This document shows, in pieces, positions 16,198-24,688 of a stretch of DNA of 37,122 nt. Made by a program: the position numbers and the translations under genes. The notes beneath the pieces were generated by a model that worked only from the letters and a program-made list of their open reading frames with translations, had not been told where the DNA came from and made no database searches. The first letter of the stretch is position 1; each line of letters starts with the position of its first letter. The stretch lies in the IMG/VR virus record IMGVR_UViG_3300032291_000700, positions 1 through 37,122 of that record; one strand, given 5' to 3'. This stretch comes from a virus.

Positions 16198-16607
16198 TTC
16201 TTACCCTCCAGCTTGGCTTCGTAATCATGCAGCAAACCTTCAGCCGCTTTTTGCGCCCAATCTTCTGCAAAAAAATTACCGATTAGCTCTTGCTTTTGCT
16301 CATCCGTCAGCCCAACCCATGTGCGTTGTTGTGAAGTTGTCAAGGATTCCTTGTCAACTGAATTTTTATGCTTAAAACGAAAATCTGCGCTATAACATTT
16401 TTTGCAAGTCAAATCTTCGCACCAAAATCCATCACGATGAGATTGAATTAAAAACACAGGCTCATCCTGCTCTTGCTTGGCTAGTGCTTCTTCTAAGGCT
16501 TTGATGGCTTTGTCTACATCGGACGAATCTCCATTGTTTGAGTGGTTTTGCATTTGGCTTATGTCTTGTAGCGCCTCAAGCGCCAGCTTCATTGCTTCTT
16601 TACTCAT
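16194..16607 (-). CDS. Unknown phage protein with EALxKALEAL-type helices and a Cys cluster
   Basis: 137 residues. The N-terminus (MSKEAMKLALEALQDISQMQ and KAIKALEEALAKQEQ) is a modular helical opening widely seen in unrelated phage hypothetical proteins. The middle has WCEDLTCKKCY (about 61-71), a possible small metal site. The C-terminal third (TWVGLTDEQKQELIGNFFAE) resembles another recurring small-phage-protein tail. ATGA overlaps join it to both neighbours. No function is established. Confidence 0.6.
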   Translation of the reverse strand: MSKEAMKLALEALQDISQMQNHSNNGDSSDVDKAIKALEEALAKQEQDEPVFLIQSHRDGFWCEDLTCKKCYSADFRFKHKNSVDKESLTTSQQRTWVGLTDEQKQELIGNFFAEDWAQKAAEGLLHDYEAKLEGKK

Positions 16608-17917
16608 TTCAACTCCTCCATTGCAATTTCAGATATGGCGCGCTTGTCGTGCAACGCCGCCCAGATTTTTTCATCTACCGACTTCTCGGTCATCAAAACG
16701 TAGACCCACACGTCATGCCGCTGGCCGCTACGATGCAGGCGCCCGACTGTCTGTTCAAACAATTCGAGCGACCAGGGCAGGGACACGAACACGATGCGAC
16801 ATCCGCCGTGCTGGAGGTTGAGCCCGTGGCCCGCGGACTTTGGATGGACCAAGAGAAGCTCGACTTGGCCGGCGTTCCAGCGCTCGATGGCGCGGTCGTC
16901 GTCGAGGGTGACCGCGTGCTTGTAACGCCGCTTGAGTTCAGCCAGCTCTTCTTTGTAGTTGTAAGCAATGATCGTATTGGCATGTTGGTTCTCCTCCAGA
17001 AGGTCGTTAAGTAAGTCAAACTTGTGGTCGCTGAACCAGATCGGCGTCTGGGTCGTGTCAAACTTGCCGTACTCCGCGCTGGCGGTCACCTGCGTGTCGT
17101 ACACGAAGCCGCTGGCCATCTGTTGCAGTTTGCCCGTCACGACGGCAGCGTTGAGGGCGGTCACGCCCAACGCCACAAAGTCCGACTTCATCTTTTCGTA
17201 GGGCTCGCGGTCGCTGAACTTGCAGCGCATCTCGACATGGTGGCACGGCGGCAGCTTGTCGGCGTATTCGCCAGCGTCCAACACAAACGTCGCGGGCTTG
17301 ATGCGGTCCATGATCAGCGGCAGCGACGAGGCGCGCGGTGCCCACTCGCCGAAATCTTTGTTGACCAGCACAAAGTACTGCTGCATGAACGCACCCTTGC
17401 TGCGGCCCAACAACGACTCATCAACGATCTTGCACTGGCCAAAGACATCCTCGAGGCCGTTGCTGGTGAACGAACCAGTCAGGCCCCAGCGCACGGGTGC
17501 TTTCAAAATTTTGGCCAGCGCCTTGAAGCGCGCGCCTGATGGGTTCTTTAATTTGGTCAGCTCGTCAAACACCACGCCGTCAAAGTCGCACTCTGGCATG
17601 CGCTGCAGGTTGTCGTAGTTCATCACCACAATTTGCGCGTCTGAGTCAAAAGCCGCTTGGCGTTGCTTGGGTATCCCAACGGCGACAGCCAAGCTCACGC
17701 CATGAGCCCACTTGGGCGCCTCGACTGGCCACACGTCGGTGCAGACGCGCTTGGGTGCGAGGACTAGAAAGCGCTTCACAACGCCGTCCTTCAACGCATC
17801 CTTCATCGCTGTCAGCGTGATGGCTGTCTTGCCAGCACCGACTGGCGCCAAGATCATGGCGCGGTCGTGCTCGTACAAAAAGTCAGCGGCTGTCTCTTGA
17901 TAGGGTCGGAGTTTCAT
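16604..17917 (-). CDS. SNF2-type superfamily 2 helicase
   Basis: 437 residues. A Q-motif-like start (LRPYQETAADFL, 3-14), Walker A PVGAGKT (25-31), motif II FDELTKLKN (117-125, DELT in place of DEAH), motif III LTGSFTSN (about 145-152) and motif VI QTVGRLHRSGQ (389-399) define a complete two-lobe SNF2-like ATPase without accessory domains. Phage SNF2 proteins are often found next to VRR-NUC nucleases, as here one gene away, suggesting joint DNA processing in replication or recombination. It is joined to both neighbours by ATGA overlaps. Confidence 0.88.
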   Translation of the reverse strand: MKLRPYQETAADFLYEHDRAMILAPVGAGKTAITLTAMKDALKDGVVKRFLVLAPKRVCTDVWPVEAPKWAHGVSLAVAVGIPKQRQAAFDSDAQIVVMNYDNLQRMPECDFDGVVFDELTKLKNPSGARFKALAKILKAPVRWGLTGSFTSNGLEDVFGQCKIVDESLLGRSKGAFMQQYFVLVNKDFGEWAPRASSLPLIMDRIKPATFVLDAGEYADKLPPCHHVEMRCKFSDREPYEKMKSDFVALGVTALNAAVVTGKLQQMASGFVYDTQVTASAEYGKFDTTQTPIWFSDHKFDLLNDLLEENQHANTIIAYNYKEELAELKRRYKHAVTLDDDRAIERWNAGQVELLLVHPKSAGHGLNLQHGGCRIVFVSLPWSLELFEQTVGRLHRSGQRHDVWVYVLMTEKSVDEKIWAALHDKRAISEIAMEELK

Positions 17918-18159
17918 TCAAGTTCGCGAATTGTTTGCGCGGCCAAAGAAGGCGTAAAGCCACAAATTAAACAACCGCGCCTGTCGTTTTTGCAAAAGTC
18001 AACCAATGGTGGCGCGTCTTCAATCATTAGCGCTATACGCTCACGCTCTTTAGCTGCTACCAGTTTGGCAAAGGCCCACAATGGTTCAAAGCCACTATCT
18101 CCATGTGCGTATTGCCAGCCAGCCTGTCTAGCCAATTCAATCATTTCATCTTGTGTCAT
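17914..18159 (-). CDS. Small protein with MTQDEMIELARQAG opening, unknown
   Basis: 81 residues between the VRR-NUC and SNF2 genes, with ATGA overlaps on both sides. The N-terminus (TQDEMIELARQAGWQYAHGD) and the segment FAKLVAAKERERIALMIEDA occur together in many hypothetical proteins of phages of Gram-negative bacteria. Two cysteines near CLICG (about 60-64) could bind metal. No biochemical role is known to me. Confidence 0.55.
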   Translation of the reverse strand: MTQDEMIELARQAGWQYAHGDSGFEPLWAFAKLVAAKERERIALMIEDAPPLVDFCKNDRRGCLICGFTPSLAAQTIRELE

Positions 18160-18452
18160 GTGTCAATCCCCAGTCCGTAGTTGCGTTCTCTTGACCATTC
18201 ATCTACTTGCTCCTTAGTCCATAAACATGCATACCGTTGGCTCATCAACGCCATCTCTGACATAAACATTTTCTGCAACGGCGACAGCCTGCCGCCCTTT
18301 GTCTTCAGCTCCACAAACCACGTCGTGCCGTCGGGCATACACGCGATTCGGTCAGCGACGCCTTTGCGCCCAGGGCTGGTGAATTTGTACGCCTTGCCTC
18401 CAGCGCGCTCGACAGCCCAGCAGAAGTGTCTTTCAATTTCAGATTCTCTCAT
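18156..18452 (-). CDS. VRR-NUC nuclease
   Basis: 98 residues, a minimal stand-alone VRR-NUC domain of the PD-(D/E)XK superfamily. Catalytic residues are visible: E4, D34 (GVADR), E48 and K50 (VELKTKGG), and Q60 (SPLQKMF). These enzymes cut branched DNA and are typical of phage replication/recombination modules with SNF2 helicases. It is the first gene of leftward operon I. The ATG lies 6 bases beyond the promoter -10 box and has no ribosome binding site, so its mRNA may be leaderless. Confidence 0.88.
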   Translation of the reverse strand: MRESEIERHFCWAVERAGGKAYKFTSPGRKGVADRIACMPDGTTWFVELKTKGGRLSPLQKMFMSEMALMSQRYACLWTKEQVDEWSRERNYGLGIDT

Positions 18453-18458
18453 GCCAGA

Positions 18459-18486
18459 ATAATATCATGAAAAAAGTTCTTGACAA
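18459..18486 (-). promoter_or_regulatory. Leftward promoter of operon I
   Basis: Read leftward: -35 TTGTCA (18486-18481), 16-base spacer, -10 TATTAT (18464-18459). Transcription would start near 18452, at or next to the ATG of the VRR-NUC gene. Its -35 occupies the same bases as that of the rightward promoter. Confidence 0.65.
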
Positions 18487-18506
18487 CATTTATTTTGGTG
18501 TACACT
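18480..18506 (+). promoter_or_regulatory. Rightward promoter of replication operon
   Basis: -35 TTGACA (18480-18485, perfect consensus), then -10-like TACACT (18501-18506) after a short 15-base spacer. AAGGAG follows, before the ATG at 18529. The shared TTGACAA core makes this a back-to-back divergent promoter pair. Confidence 0.6.
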
Positions 18507-18528
18507 ACAGCTTCAAAAGGAGAAAAGT

Positions 18529-19620
18529 ATGCTTCACTCAAATATCGTCGGCGGCTCAACCGCCAAACGCGTCATCAACTGCCCAGGCTCTGTGGCTCTA
18601 GTGCAAAAGATGCCACCCAAGCCATCAAGCGAACACGCTGACCGCGGCACATTGCTGCACAACGTCATCGCTGAGCACCTTGAAGGTAAACCGATCACAC
18701 TCGGTGTCAAGTACAACGATCAAGTTCTCACACAGGAGTTAGTAGATGAAAAGCTCACGCCAGCACTTAAGGCTTTGGATGAGGTGGACCCTACGCAGAA
18801 CATGGTGTACGAAGTCGAAACCCGCGTGGGCTTTGGTGACTTGTTGCCTGGCGTGTTTGGCTCCACAGACCTTATTGGTCGGGTTGGAAATCGTGCCGTC
18901 GTTCTGGATTGGAAATTCGGCGATGGCGTTGTGGTGGACGCCGTAGAGAACCCACAGCTGATGTTCTACGCAGCTGCGGCCATGCGCACTGAAGAAGCCA
19001 AGTGGGCGTTTGATGGTGCCGACGAGATTGAATGCATCATCGTGCAGCCGCCCATGATCAAACGCTGGGTGACGACCAAGGAACGCATCGCTGCGTTTGA
19101 GCTCGAGTTGGTGTCAGCAGTAAAGCAAGCTCAGATGCCTAACGCCAAGCTGTCGTCAGGTGATCACTGCCGCTGGTGCAACGCCAAGTCGATCTGCCCC
19201 GTGATGAACGGCGCTGTTGACCGCGCGCTGAAAACAACGCTAGACAACATAGACACCGTCACCATGAGCCAGATGCTGCAAAGCGCTGACTTGCTCGAGC
19301 AGTGGTTGAAAGATATTCGTGGCCTTGCGCATCAAGTGCTTGAAAAAGGTGGTAAAGTGCCAGGCTACAAGTTGGTCGCTAAGCGCTCAACACGTCAGTG
19401 GGCCGACGAGAAGGCCGCTGTTGAATACCTTGGTGACAAGGCGTTCAAACAAGAAATGATCTCCCCTGCGCAGGCTGAGAAGCTGCTCAAGGAAAAATTA
19501 CCCAAGGAGCTGGTTGTTTCCATCTCTTCGGGCAATACGATGGCAAGTGAGGATGATCCTCGTCCTGCCGTCGTTCTCATCGGGCAGCAACTCCAAGCCG
19601 CCCTCTCTAAACTGCAATAA
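18529..19620 (+). CDS. DUF2800 protein, Cas4/AddB-like PD-(D/E)XK nuclease
   Basis: 363 residues. The nuclease core is visible: H44 (GTLLHNV), D114 (GSTDLIG), D127 and K129 (VLDWKFGDG), Q143 and Y147 (PQLMFYA). Cys18 together with C214, C217 and C223 (DHCRWCNAKSICP) gives the N- and C-terminal cysteine arrangement of Fe-S-cluster nucleases such as Cas4 and AddB. It likely resects or processes DNA ends in phage recombination. First gene of the replication operon, ahead of an unknown protein and the polymerase. AAAGGAGAAAAGT precedes the start. Confidence 0.85.
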   Translation: MLHSNIVGGSTAKRVINCPGSVALVQKMPPKPSSEHADRGTLLHNVIAEHLEGKPITLGVKYNDQVLTQELVDEKLTPALKALDEVDPTQNMVYEVETRVGFGDLLPGVFGSTDLIGRVGNRAVVLDWKFGDGVVVDAVENPQLMFYAAAAMRTEEAKWAFDGADEIECIIVQPPMIKRWVTTKERIAAFELELVSAVKQAQMPNAKLSSGDHCRWCNAKSICPVMNGAVDRALKTTLDNIDTVTMSQMLQSADLLEQWLKDIRGLAHQVLEKGGKVPGYKLVAKRSTRQWADEKAAVEYLGDKAFKQEMISPAQAEKLLKEKLPKELVVSISSGNTMASEDDPRPAVVLIGQQLQAALSKLQ

Positions 19621-19633
19621 AGGAAAATAGACT

Positions 19634-20254
19634 ATGTCTTTCGCACTCGCAAACCTCCCTCCCGTTACCAGCCTCTCTACTGCTCTGCGCGCTCTCGAAG
19701 CCGAAGCAGGCCCTGCTGGCGTCGTGATTCTGAAGATGGACAAAACCGGCCACTGGGTGTTCGGCGCTGACCAGACTGAAGCTGAAGCTGACGCCACTTG
19801 GGCAGTCAACCCTTTCTCTTTCATCCACGGCTTCATCGCTTGGGGTGATGGTGAAGTGTTGGGTGAGAAGATGGTATCGGTGTCACAACCCTTGCCAGAA
19901 ATGGACGCAGCGCCTGCTGGCGCCAAGCGTGGTTGGGAAACCCAAGTTGGTATGTCTCTCAAGTGTTTGTCTGGTGAAGACAAGGACATGGAAGCACGCT
20001 TCTCGTCTACTTCGGTAGGCGGCAAACGCGCGGTCCAGACCTTGGCTGTGGCCATTGCAAACCAAGTCGAGGCAGACCAGTCCAAGCCCGTGCCTGTCGT
20101 GCGTCTTAAGAAGGACCACTACGCGCACAAGTCCTACGGCAAAATCTACACGCCAGTGTTTGAGATTGTCGAGTGGGTTGGCATGGATGGTGACTCCGCG
20201 CCCGAAGTTGAAGAAGCTCCCGCAGCTGGCCGACGTCGTCGCGTCGCTGCTTAA
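19634..20254 (+). CDS. Unknown replication-operon protein, ssDNA-binding-like by position
   Basis: 206 residues. The N-terminal half contains a compact alpha/beta region (VVILKMDKTGHWVFGADQTE, about 35-54, and NPFSFIHGFIAWGDGE). The middle has WETQVGMSLKCLSGEDKDME. The C-terminal tail (about 183-206) is acidic then basic (EVEEAPAAGRRRRVAA). Proteins of this type often stand between DUF2800 and polymerase A genes in phages and may bind single-stranded DNA, but I see no OB-fold signature that proves it. AAAGGAAAATAGACT precedes the start. Confidence 0.6.
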   Translation: MSFALANLPPVTSLSTALRALEAEAGPAGVVILKMDKTGHWVFGADQTEAEADATWAVNPFSFIHGFIAWGDGEVLGEKMVSVSQPLPEMDAAPAGAKRGWETQVGMSLKCLSGEDKDMEARFSSTSVGGKRAVQTLAVAIANQVEADQSKPVPVVRLKKDHYAHKSYGKIYTPVFEIVEWVGMDGDSAPEVEEAPAAGRRRRVAA

Positions 20255-20270
20255 GTAGCTTTTTTCTGAT

Positions 20271-20294
20271 GCCCTCTGGTCCGGCCCAGAGGGC
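20271..20294. other. Intergenic hairpin before DNA polymerase gene
   Basis: GCCCTCTGG (20271-20279), loop TCCGGC, CCAGAGGGC (20286-20294): a perfect 9-bp stem. Neither strand has a T-tract downstream (a T-run stands before it on the + strand), so it is not a standard terminator. It may protect the upstream mRNA end or act on polymerase translation, whose ribosome binding site begins a few bases later. Confidence 0.6.
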
Positions 20295-20311
20295 ATTGGA
20301 AAGGAGCCCCT

Positions 20312-22231
20312 ATGCTATGGATTGATTTTGAGACGCGCAGCGAATGCGATCTCCCCAAACACGGCGTTTACAACTACGCCATGGACGCCAGCACCGACGT
20401 GTTGTGCATGTCCTACGCGTTTGACGACGATGAAGTCACGACGTGGACGCCCGATATGCCATTTCCCACTGAAGTCAAAGAATACAAAGGCCCCATCTAC
20501 GCCCACAACGCTGCGTTTGAGCGCCTGATCTTTTGGTACGTGCTGCACATCAACTTCGACCTTGAGCAGTTCATCTGCACCGCAGCCCAAGCCCGCGCCA
20601 ACTGCGCGCCTGGTTCGCTTGAGGACGTCGGTCGCTTCTCAGGTTCGTCTATGCGCAAAGACCACCGCGGTGCCCAGCTCATCCGTCTGTTGTGCGTGCC
20701 CCCTTTCCGCAACGACCCCGAGCTGATGCAAGAGATGATCGAGTACTGCGAGCAGGACGTGCGCGCCATGCGCGCCATCAGCAAGGCCATGCGCCCGCTC
20801 TCCGCCGACGAGCTGGCGGACTACCACGTCAATGAGCGCATCAACGACCGCGGCGTGCTGGTCGACGTGCCTCTGTGCCGCGCGGCCATCCAATATGCGT
20901 CAGATGAGGTGGTGGAGATTCAACAGATCGTCACCGAGGTCACCGACGGCGCCATTACATCAGTCCGATCACCAAAGATGCGTGAGTGGGTGCTGGACCG
21001 CGTGGGGCCGCAGGCCAAAGAGCTCATGGTCGTCTACAAAGACGGCGAGAAGAAGTATTCGATTGACAAGGCCGTACGCGCTAACCTTTTACTGATGGAG
21101 AACCCAGATGAGATACCGCCCGCTGTTGCCGAGGTTATTCAATGTGCCGATGACCTCTGGGCGTCGTCGGTTGCGAAGTTCAGCCGCCTTGCTGACCTCG
21201 CAGACGTCGAGGACCAACGAGTTAGAGGAGCGTTTGTATTCGCAGGGGGCTCTGCAACTGGTCGAGCAAGCTCTTACGGGGCCCAAGTCCACAACTTCAC
21301 CCGCAAGTGCGCTGATGAGCCCGACGCAGTCCGTACAGCAATGGTCCGCGGGCACTCAATCGTTCCCAAGTATGGCAAGCGCGTCACAGATGTCCTCAAG
21401 GGGATGCTCCGACCGGCTCTCATTCCAAGGGCAGGCAAGCACCTTGTGGTCGCAGACTGGGCCGCGATTGAGGCAAGAGCAAATCCTTGGCTCTCCGGCG
21501 TGGGAGATGCAAAACTCGATCTCTTCCGCACCGGCGCAGACGTCTACAAAGTCAACGCCGCTGCCACCTTTGGGGTTTCAGTCGATGGAGTCACCAAGGA
21601 CCAGCGACAGATCGGAAAAGTACAAGAGCTGGCTTGTGGCTTTGCCGGCGGTGTGGGGGCTTTCGCTGCTATGGGCCGCGCTTACGGCGTTCTCTTACCC
21701 GAGTCCGATGCCCGACGCATGGTGGATGGCTGGCGGCGCGCTAACCCTTGGGCTCCTACTTACTGGCAATCGCTTGAGTCGGCATATCTTCGGGCCATGC
21801 GAAACAAAAACCGCGAGTTCAAAGCCGGACGCGTGACGTACCTGTACGACGGCGTGCACCTATGGTATTCCCTACCATCGGGCCGCGTGCTGTGCTACCC
21901 GTTCGCCAAGTTCGACGCCGAGGGCAATGTCACCTACGCTAAGGCTGCGTGGAAACCCGCGGCTGATGCAAAAGAGTGGCCCCGCGCACGTCTGTGGAAG
22001 GGTCTGGCATGCGAAAATATCACCCAAGCCGCCGCCAATGATCTGCTCCGCCACTCCCTTAGAAACCTCGACGACGTCGTGCTGCATGTGCACGATGAGA
22101 TCGTCATCGAGACTGCGCGCCCCGAGGAAGTTATGTCAGAGATGAAGCGCATAATGTGCACCCCACCAGCATGGGCCGAGGGCCTGCCGTTGGACGTCGA
22201 GGTGCAGATCATGACAAGGTACGGCAAATAA
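20312..22231 (+). CDS. Family A DNA polymerase with 3'-5' exonuclease
   Basis: 639 residues. The N-terminal DEDD exonuclease shows Exo I IDFETRS (D5, E7), Exo II AHNAAFERL (64-72) and Exo III YCEQD (145-149). The polymerase domain shows TGRASSYGAQVHNF (316-329), motif A DWAAIEAR (382-389, catalytic D382), motif B QRQIGKVQELACGFAGG (431-447, K436) and motif C HDE (594-596, D595). It lacks a 5' nuclease domain, like other phage replicative PolA enzymes. AAAGGAGCCCCT precedes the ATG. It replicates the genome with the downstream primase-helicase. Confidence 0.93.
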   Translation: MLWIDFETRSECDLPKHGVYNYAMDASTDVLCMSYAFDDDEVTTWTPDMPFPTEVKEYKGPIYAHNAAFERLIFWYVLHINFDLEQFICTAAQARANCAPGSLEDVGRFSGSSMRKDHRGAQLIRLLCVPPFRNDPELMQEMIEYCEQDVRAMRAISKAMRPLSADELADYHVNERINDRGVLVDVPLCRAAIQYASDEVVEIQQIVTEVTDGAITSVRSPKMREWVLDRVGPQAKELMVVYKDGEKKYSIDKAVRANLLLMENPDEIPPAVAEVIQCADDLWASSVAKFSRLADLADVEDQRVRGAFVFAGGSATGRASSYGAQVHNFTRKCADEPDAVRTAMVRGHSIVPKYGKRVTDVLKGMLRPALIPRAGKHLVVADWAAIEARANPWLSGVGDAKLDLFRTGADVYKVNAAATFGVSVDGVTKDQRQIGKVQELACGFAGGVGAFAAMGRAYGVLLPESDARRMVDGWRRANPWAPTYWQSLESAYLRAMRNKNREFKAGRVTYLYDGVHLWYSLPSGRVLCYPFAKFDAEGNVTYAKAAWKPAADAKEWPRARLWKGLACENITQAAANDLLRHSLRNLDDVVLHVHDEIVIETARPEEVMSEMKRIMCTPPAWAEGLPLDVEVQIMTRYGK

Positions 22232-22261
22232 AAAGAGGGCCCCGTGGTTTAGACGGGGCCC
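22227..22261 (-). terminator. Terminator-like hairpin facing leftward transcription
   Basis: GGGCCCCGT (22237-22245), loop GGTTTAG, ACGGGGCCC (22253-22261). Read leftward, the stem is followed by TCTTTTTATTT, a canonical intrinsic terminator. Read rightward there is no T-tract. It would stop antisense transcription before the polymerase gene while leaving the operon readable. Confidence 0.6.
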
Positions 22262-22291
22262 AAGTTGGCAACCACACAATAAGGAGATACT

Positions 22292-24577
22292 GTGGAGTTC
22301 TTAGAGTTTATCGCAAAATTGGCCCCCGAGGGCGAGACGCCGTTGATCGTGCGTCAAAAACCCAAATTAAAAGATGGCCAGTATGACTACCATGCCGACG
22401 GGGCCCTCAAGTGCACATGGCCCGCCATGCTGCCCACCGCGCGCATCAAAGACGACTGGGCCATCTATGGCAACACCGCGTCGTTCATTATCGATCGCTT
22501 TGTGGACGGCCACCCGTCGGCCAGCGCGGCCAACTGCGAGTATGTGCTGGTGATGGTGCTGGACGACGTGGGCACCGACAAGGCGCCTAACATTCCTGAC
22601 CTCAAGCCCACATGGGTGATGGAGACGTCCGAAGGGTCGTTCCAGTGGGGCTACGCCTTCAGCGAGCAGCCAACTAAAAAAGATTTCACCGCGGCCATCA
22701 AAGCCATTGCTGACGCTGGCTACACCGACCCTGGCGCGATCAACGCCGTGCGCAACTTCCGCATCCCTGGCTCGGTCAACTTAAAGCCTGGCCGTGATCT
22801 ATTTAGGTCGCGCCTGACTGAGTTCCACCCCGAGCGCGATTACACGCTAGATGAAATCTGCGACGCCTTGGGTGTCGTGCCCGCTGAATCGCACGAAGAG
22901 CTAAAGCCCATCCGCCTGTCTGACGACGGCGCTGACGACGTGCTGGCGTGGCTATCCGACCAAGGCATGGTGCTCACCCGCCCCAACCCGCAGGGCTGGG
23001 CAGGCATCATCTGCCCCAACAACGCCCAGCACAGCGACGGCAACCCCGAGGGCCGTTACATGGCCGCCAACCGCGCGTTTTGCTGCTTGCACGGCCATTG
23101 CGTCGACTTCGACAGCGCGACGTTCCTCGACTGGGTGGCCGAAAATGGCGGCCCCAAGCACGCGCCAGGGCTGCGCGAAGAGCTGCTCGCCGTGGCCATG
23201 GAGTCCGCGCTCAGTAAGCTCGCCCCGACGCCTGAATACCCCGACGTGGCCGCTCAGGTGATCGCCGAGGTGGAGCGCAAGGAACTAGGCCGCATCGAAC
23301 GCGACGGCTGGTATGAGCGTTTCGCATACCTGCAAGACGACGAAGCCTTTTTCGATTTGGCCGACCGCCGCGAGATTTCCCGATCGACTTTCAACGCCCT
23401 GTTCCGCCACATTAAATGCGTGTCGGTGCATAGCAGCAGCAAGACACCGCGCCGCATCGAGGCGTCGATTTGCTTTGATGAAAACCGCCAAGCCAAGGGC
23501 GCCAAGTCGCTGGTTGGCGTCACCTACGCTGCGGGCTCGGACGTGCTGGTGGCCCGTGACGGGCTGGTGTACGGCAACCGATGGAAGGACTCTCGCCCTG
23601 CGCCTGTGGCCGGCGATGTGGACATGTGGCTCAAGCACCTGCACCGCATGGTGCCCATTGAGTACGAGCGCGAGCACCTGCTCAACGTGATGGCCCATAA
23701 GGTCCAATTTCCCGCCCATAAGATCAACCACGCCGTGCTCATCGGTGGCCACCCAGGCTCGGGCAAAGACACCCTCATGGCGCCATTTTTTTGGGCCATC
23801 GGTGGCGACGCTAAGGCCAACTGTTCGCTAGTGCGTAACGAGGAACTGACCCAGCAGTGGGGCTATGCCCTTGAATGCGAGGTCATGGAGATCGCCGAGT
23901 TGCGCCAGTCCGACGCTAAAGATAGGAGGGCGCTTGAAAACACCCTCAAGCCCATCATCGCCGCCCCGCCTGAGCTGCTCACAGTCCAGCGTAAGGGCCT
24001 GCACCCCTACATGGCCCTGAACCGCGTGTTGGTGGTGGCGTTCTCAAACGAGCGCGCCGCGATTTCGATTCCGTCGGACGATCGCCGCTGGTTCTGCCTG
24101 TGGGCCGAGGCCGCCCGCATGCCCGAGGCCGACGCCGTGGCCCTGTGGAACTGGTACCAGCACCGCGGTGGCTTTGCTGCCGTGGCCGCGTACCTGTATG
24201 CCCGCGACGTTTCGGCGTTTAACCCAGGCGCCGCGCCGCCTATGACCGAAGCCAAAATGATCATGGTTGAGCAGGGCCGCAGCATGGGCGAGTCGTATTT
24301 GGTCGACCTGATCACGCGCCGTTTAGGTGATTTCAGCGAGGGCGTGGTGGCCGCGCCGTTCTACCAATTGTGCGACCGCCTGCAGGGCCAAGCAGCCCCA
24401 GGCGTAAAGCTGGTGCCTGCTGCGCTCATGCACGCGCTCAAAGAGGCCGGTTGGTTGGACTGTGGCCGTCTGGCGTCGCGCGAATATGGCACGAAAAAGC
24501 ACATATTTTGCGCGCCTGAGATGGCCGGCCTGAGTAAGTCTGAGCTGCGGCGCTTGGGGGAAAAAGTAAGCGCGTAA
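22292..24577 (+). CDS. RepB-like primase / SF3-like helicase fusion
   Basis: 761 residues from a GTG at 22292 with AAGGAGATACT upstream. The N-terminal part (about 45-190, with VLVMVLDDVGTD and AVRNFRIPGSVNLKPGRDLF) looks like a RepB-type archaeo-eukaryotic primase domain. A Cys/His region follows (ICPNNAQH and FCCLHGHCVDF, about 235-275). The C-terminal half has Walker A GGHPGSGKDT (about 484-493), an EVMEIAEL Walker-B-like strand (about 530) and the sensor region NRVLVVAFSNERAAI, as in phage/plasmid SF3-like helicases of the DUF5906 type. It probably primes and unwinds at the phage origin. Confidence 0.82.
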   Translation: MEFLEFIAKLAPEGETPLIVRQKPKLKDGQYDYHADGALKCTWPAMLPTARIKDDWAIYGNTASFIIDRFVDGHPSASAANCEYVLVMVLDDVGTDKAPNIPDLKPTWVMETSEGSFQWGYAFSEQPTKKDFTAAIKAIADAGYTDPGAINAVRNFRIPGSVNLKPGRDLFRSRLTEFHPERDYTLDEICDALGVVPAESHEELKPIRLSDDGADDVLAWLSDQGMVLTRPNPQGWAGIICPNNAQHSDGNPEGRYMAANRAFCCLHGHCVDFDSATFLDWVAENGGPKHAPGLREELLAVAMESALSKLAPTPEYPDVAAQVIAEVERKELGRIERDGWYERFAYLQDDEAFFDLADRREISRSTFNALFRHIKCVSVHSSSKTPRRIEASICFDENRQAKGAKSLVGVTYAAGSDVLVARDGLVYGNRWKDSRPAPVAGDVDMWLKHLHRMVPIEYEREHLLNVMAHKVQFPAHKINHAVLIGGHPGSGKDTLMAPFFWAIGGDAKANCSLVRNEELTQQWGYALECEVMEIAELRQSDAKDRRALENTLKPIIAAPPELLTVQRKGLHPYMALNRVLVVAFSNERAAISIPSDDRRWFCLWAEAARMPEADAVALWNWYQHRGGFAAVAAYLYARDVSAFNPGAAPPMTEAKMIMVEQGRSMGESYLVDLITRRLGDFSEGVVAAPFYQLCDRLQGQAAPGVKLVPAALMHALKEAGWLDCGRLASREYGTKKHIFCAPEMAGLSKSELRRLGEKVSA

Positions 24578-24596
24578 AAAACCCCCTTGCGGGGGT
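24576..24596 (-). terminator. Intrinsic terminator of leftward operon II
   Basis: Read leftward: ACCCCC, GNRA-type loop GCAA, GGGGGT, then TTTTT. It ends the accessory operon immediately before the primase-helicase gene end. On the + strand no T-tract follows the stem. Confidence 0.8.
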
Positions 24597-24600
24597 GTGG

Positions 24601-24687
24601 TTACATCGGCGCGTCGTCGTAGTTGTCAGGGTTAAACGGCGGCGGCCGGTGGTCGTAGGGTATGGGTTGCGCGGGAAATGGCCACAT
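24601..24687 (-). CDS. 28-residue proline-rich microprotein
   Basis: Last reading frame of operon II, one base after the stop of the 17-residue frame. The sequence begins MWPFPAQPIPYDHRPPPFNP, with an acidic Asn/Asp/Tyr tail; it is strikingly Pro rich. Its stop is only a few bases before the terminator. The upstream GGGG is a poor ribosome site, so translation probably depends on coupling. Function unknown. Confidence 0.35.
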   Translation of the reverse strand: MWPFPAQPIPYDHRPPPFNPDNYDDAPM

Positions 24688-24688
24688 G

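Noticed and set aside
20271-20294. Intrinsic terminator between the unknown protein and polymerase genes
   Set aside because: The 9-bp stem is real but neither strand has a following T-tract, so it is reported only as a hairpin.
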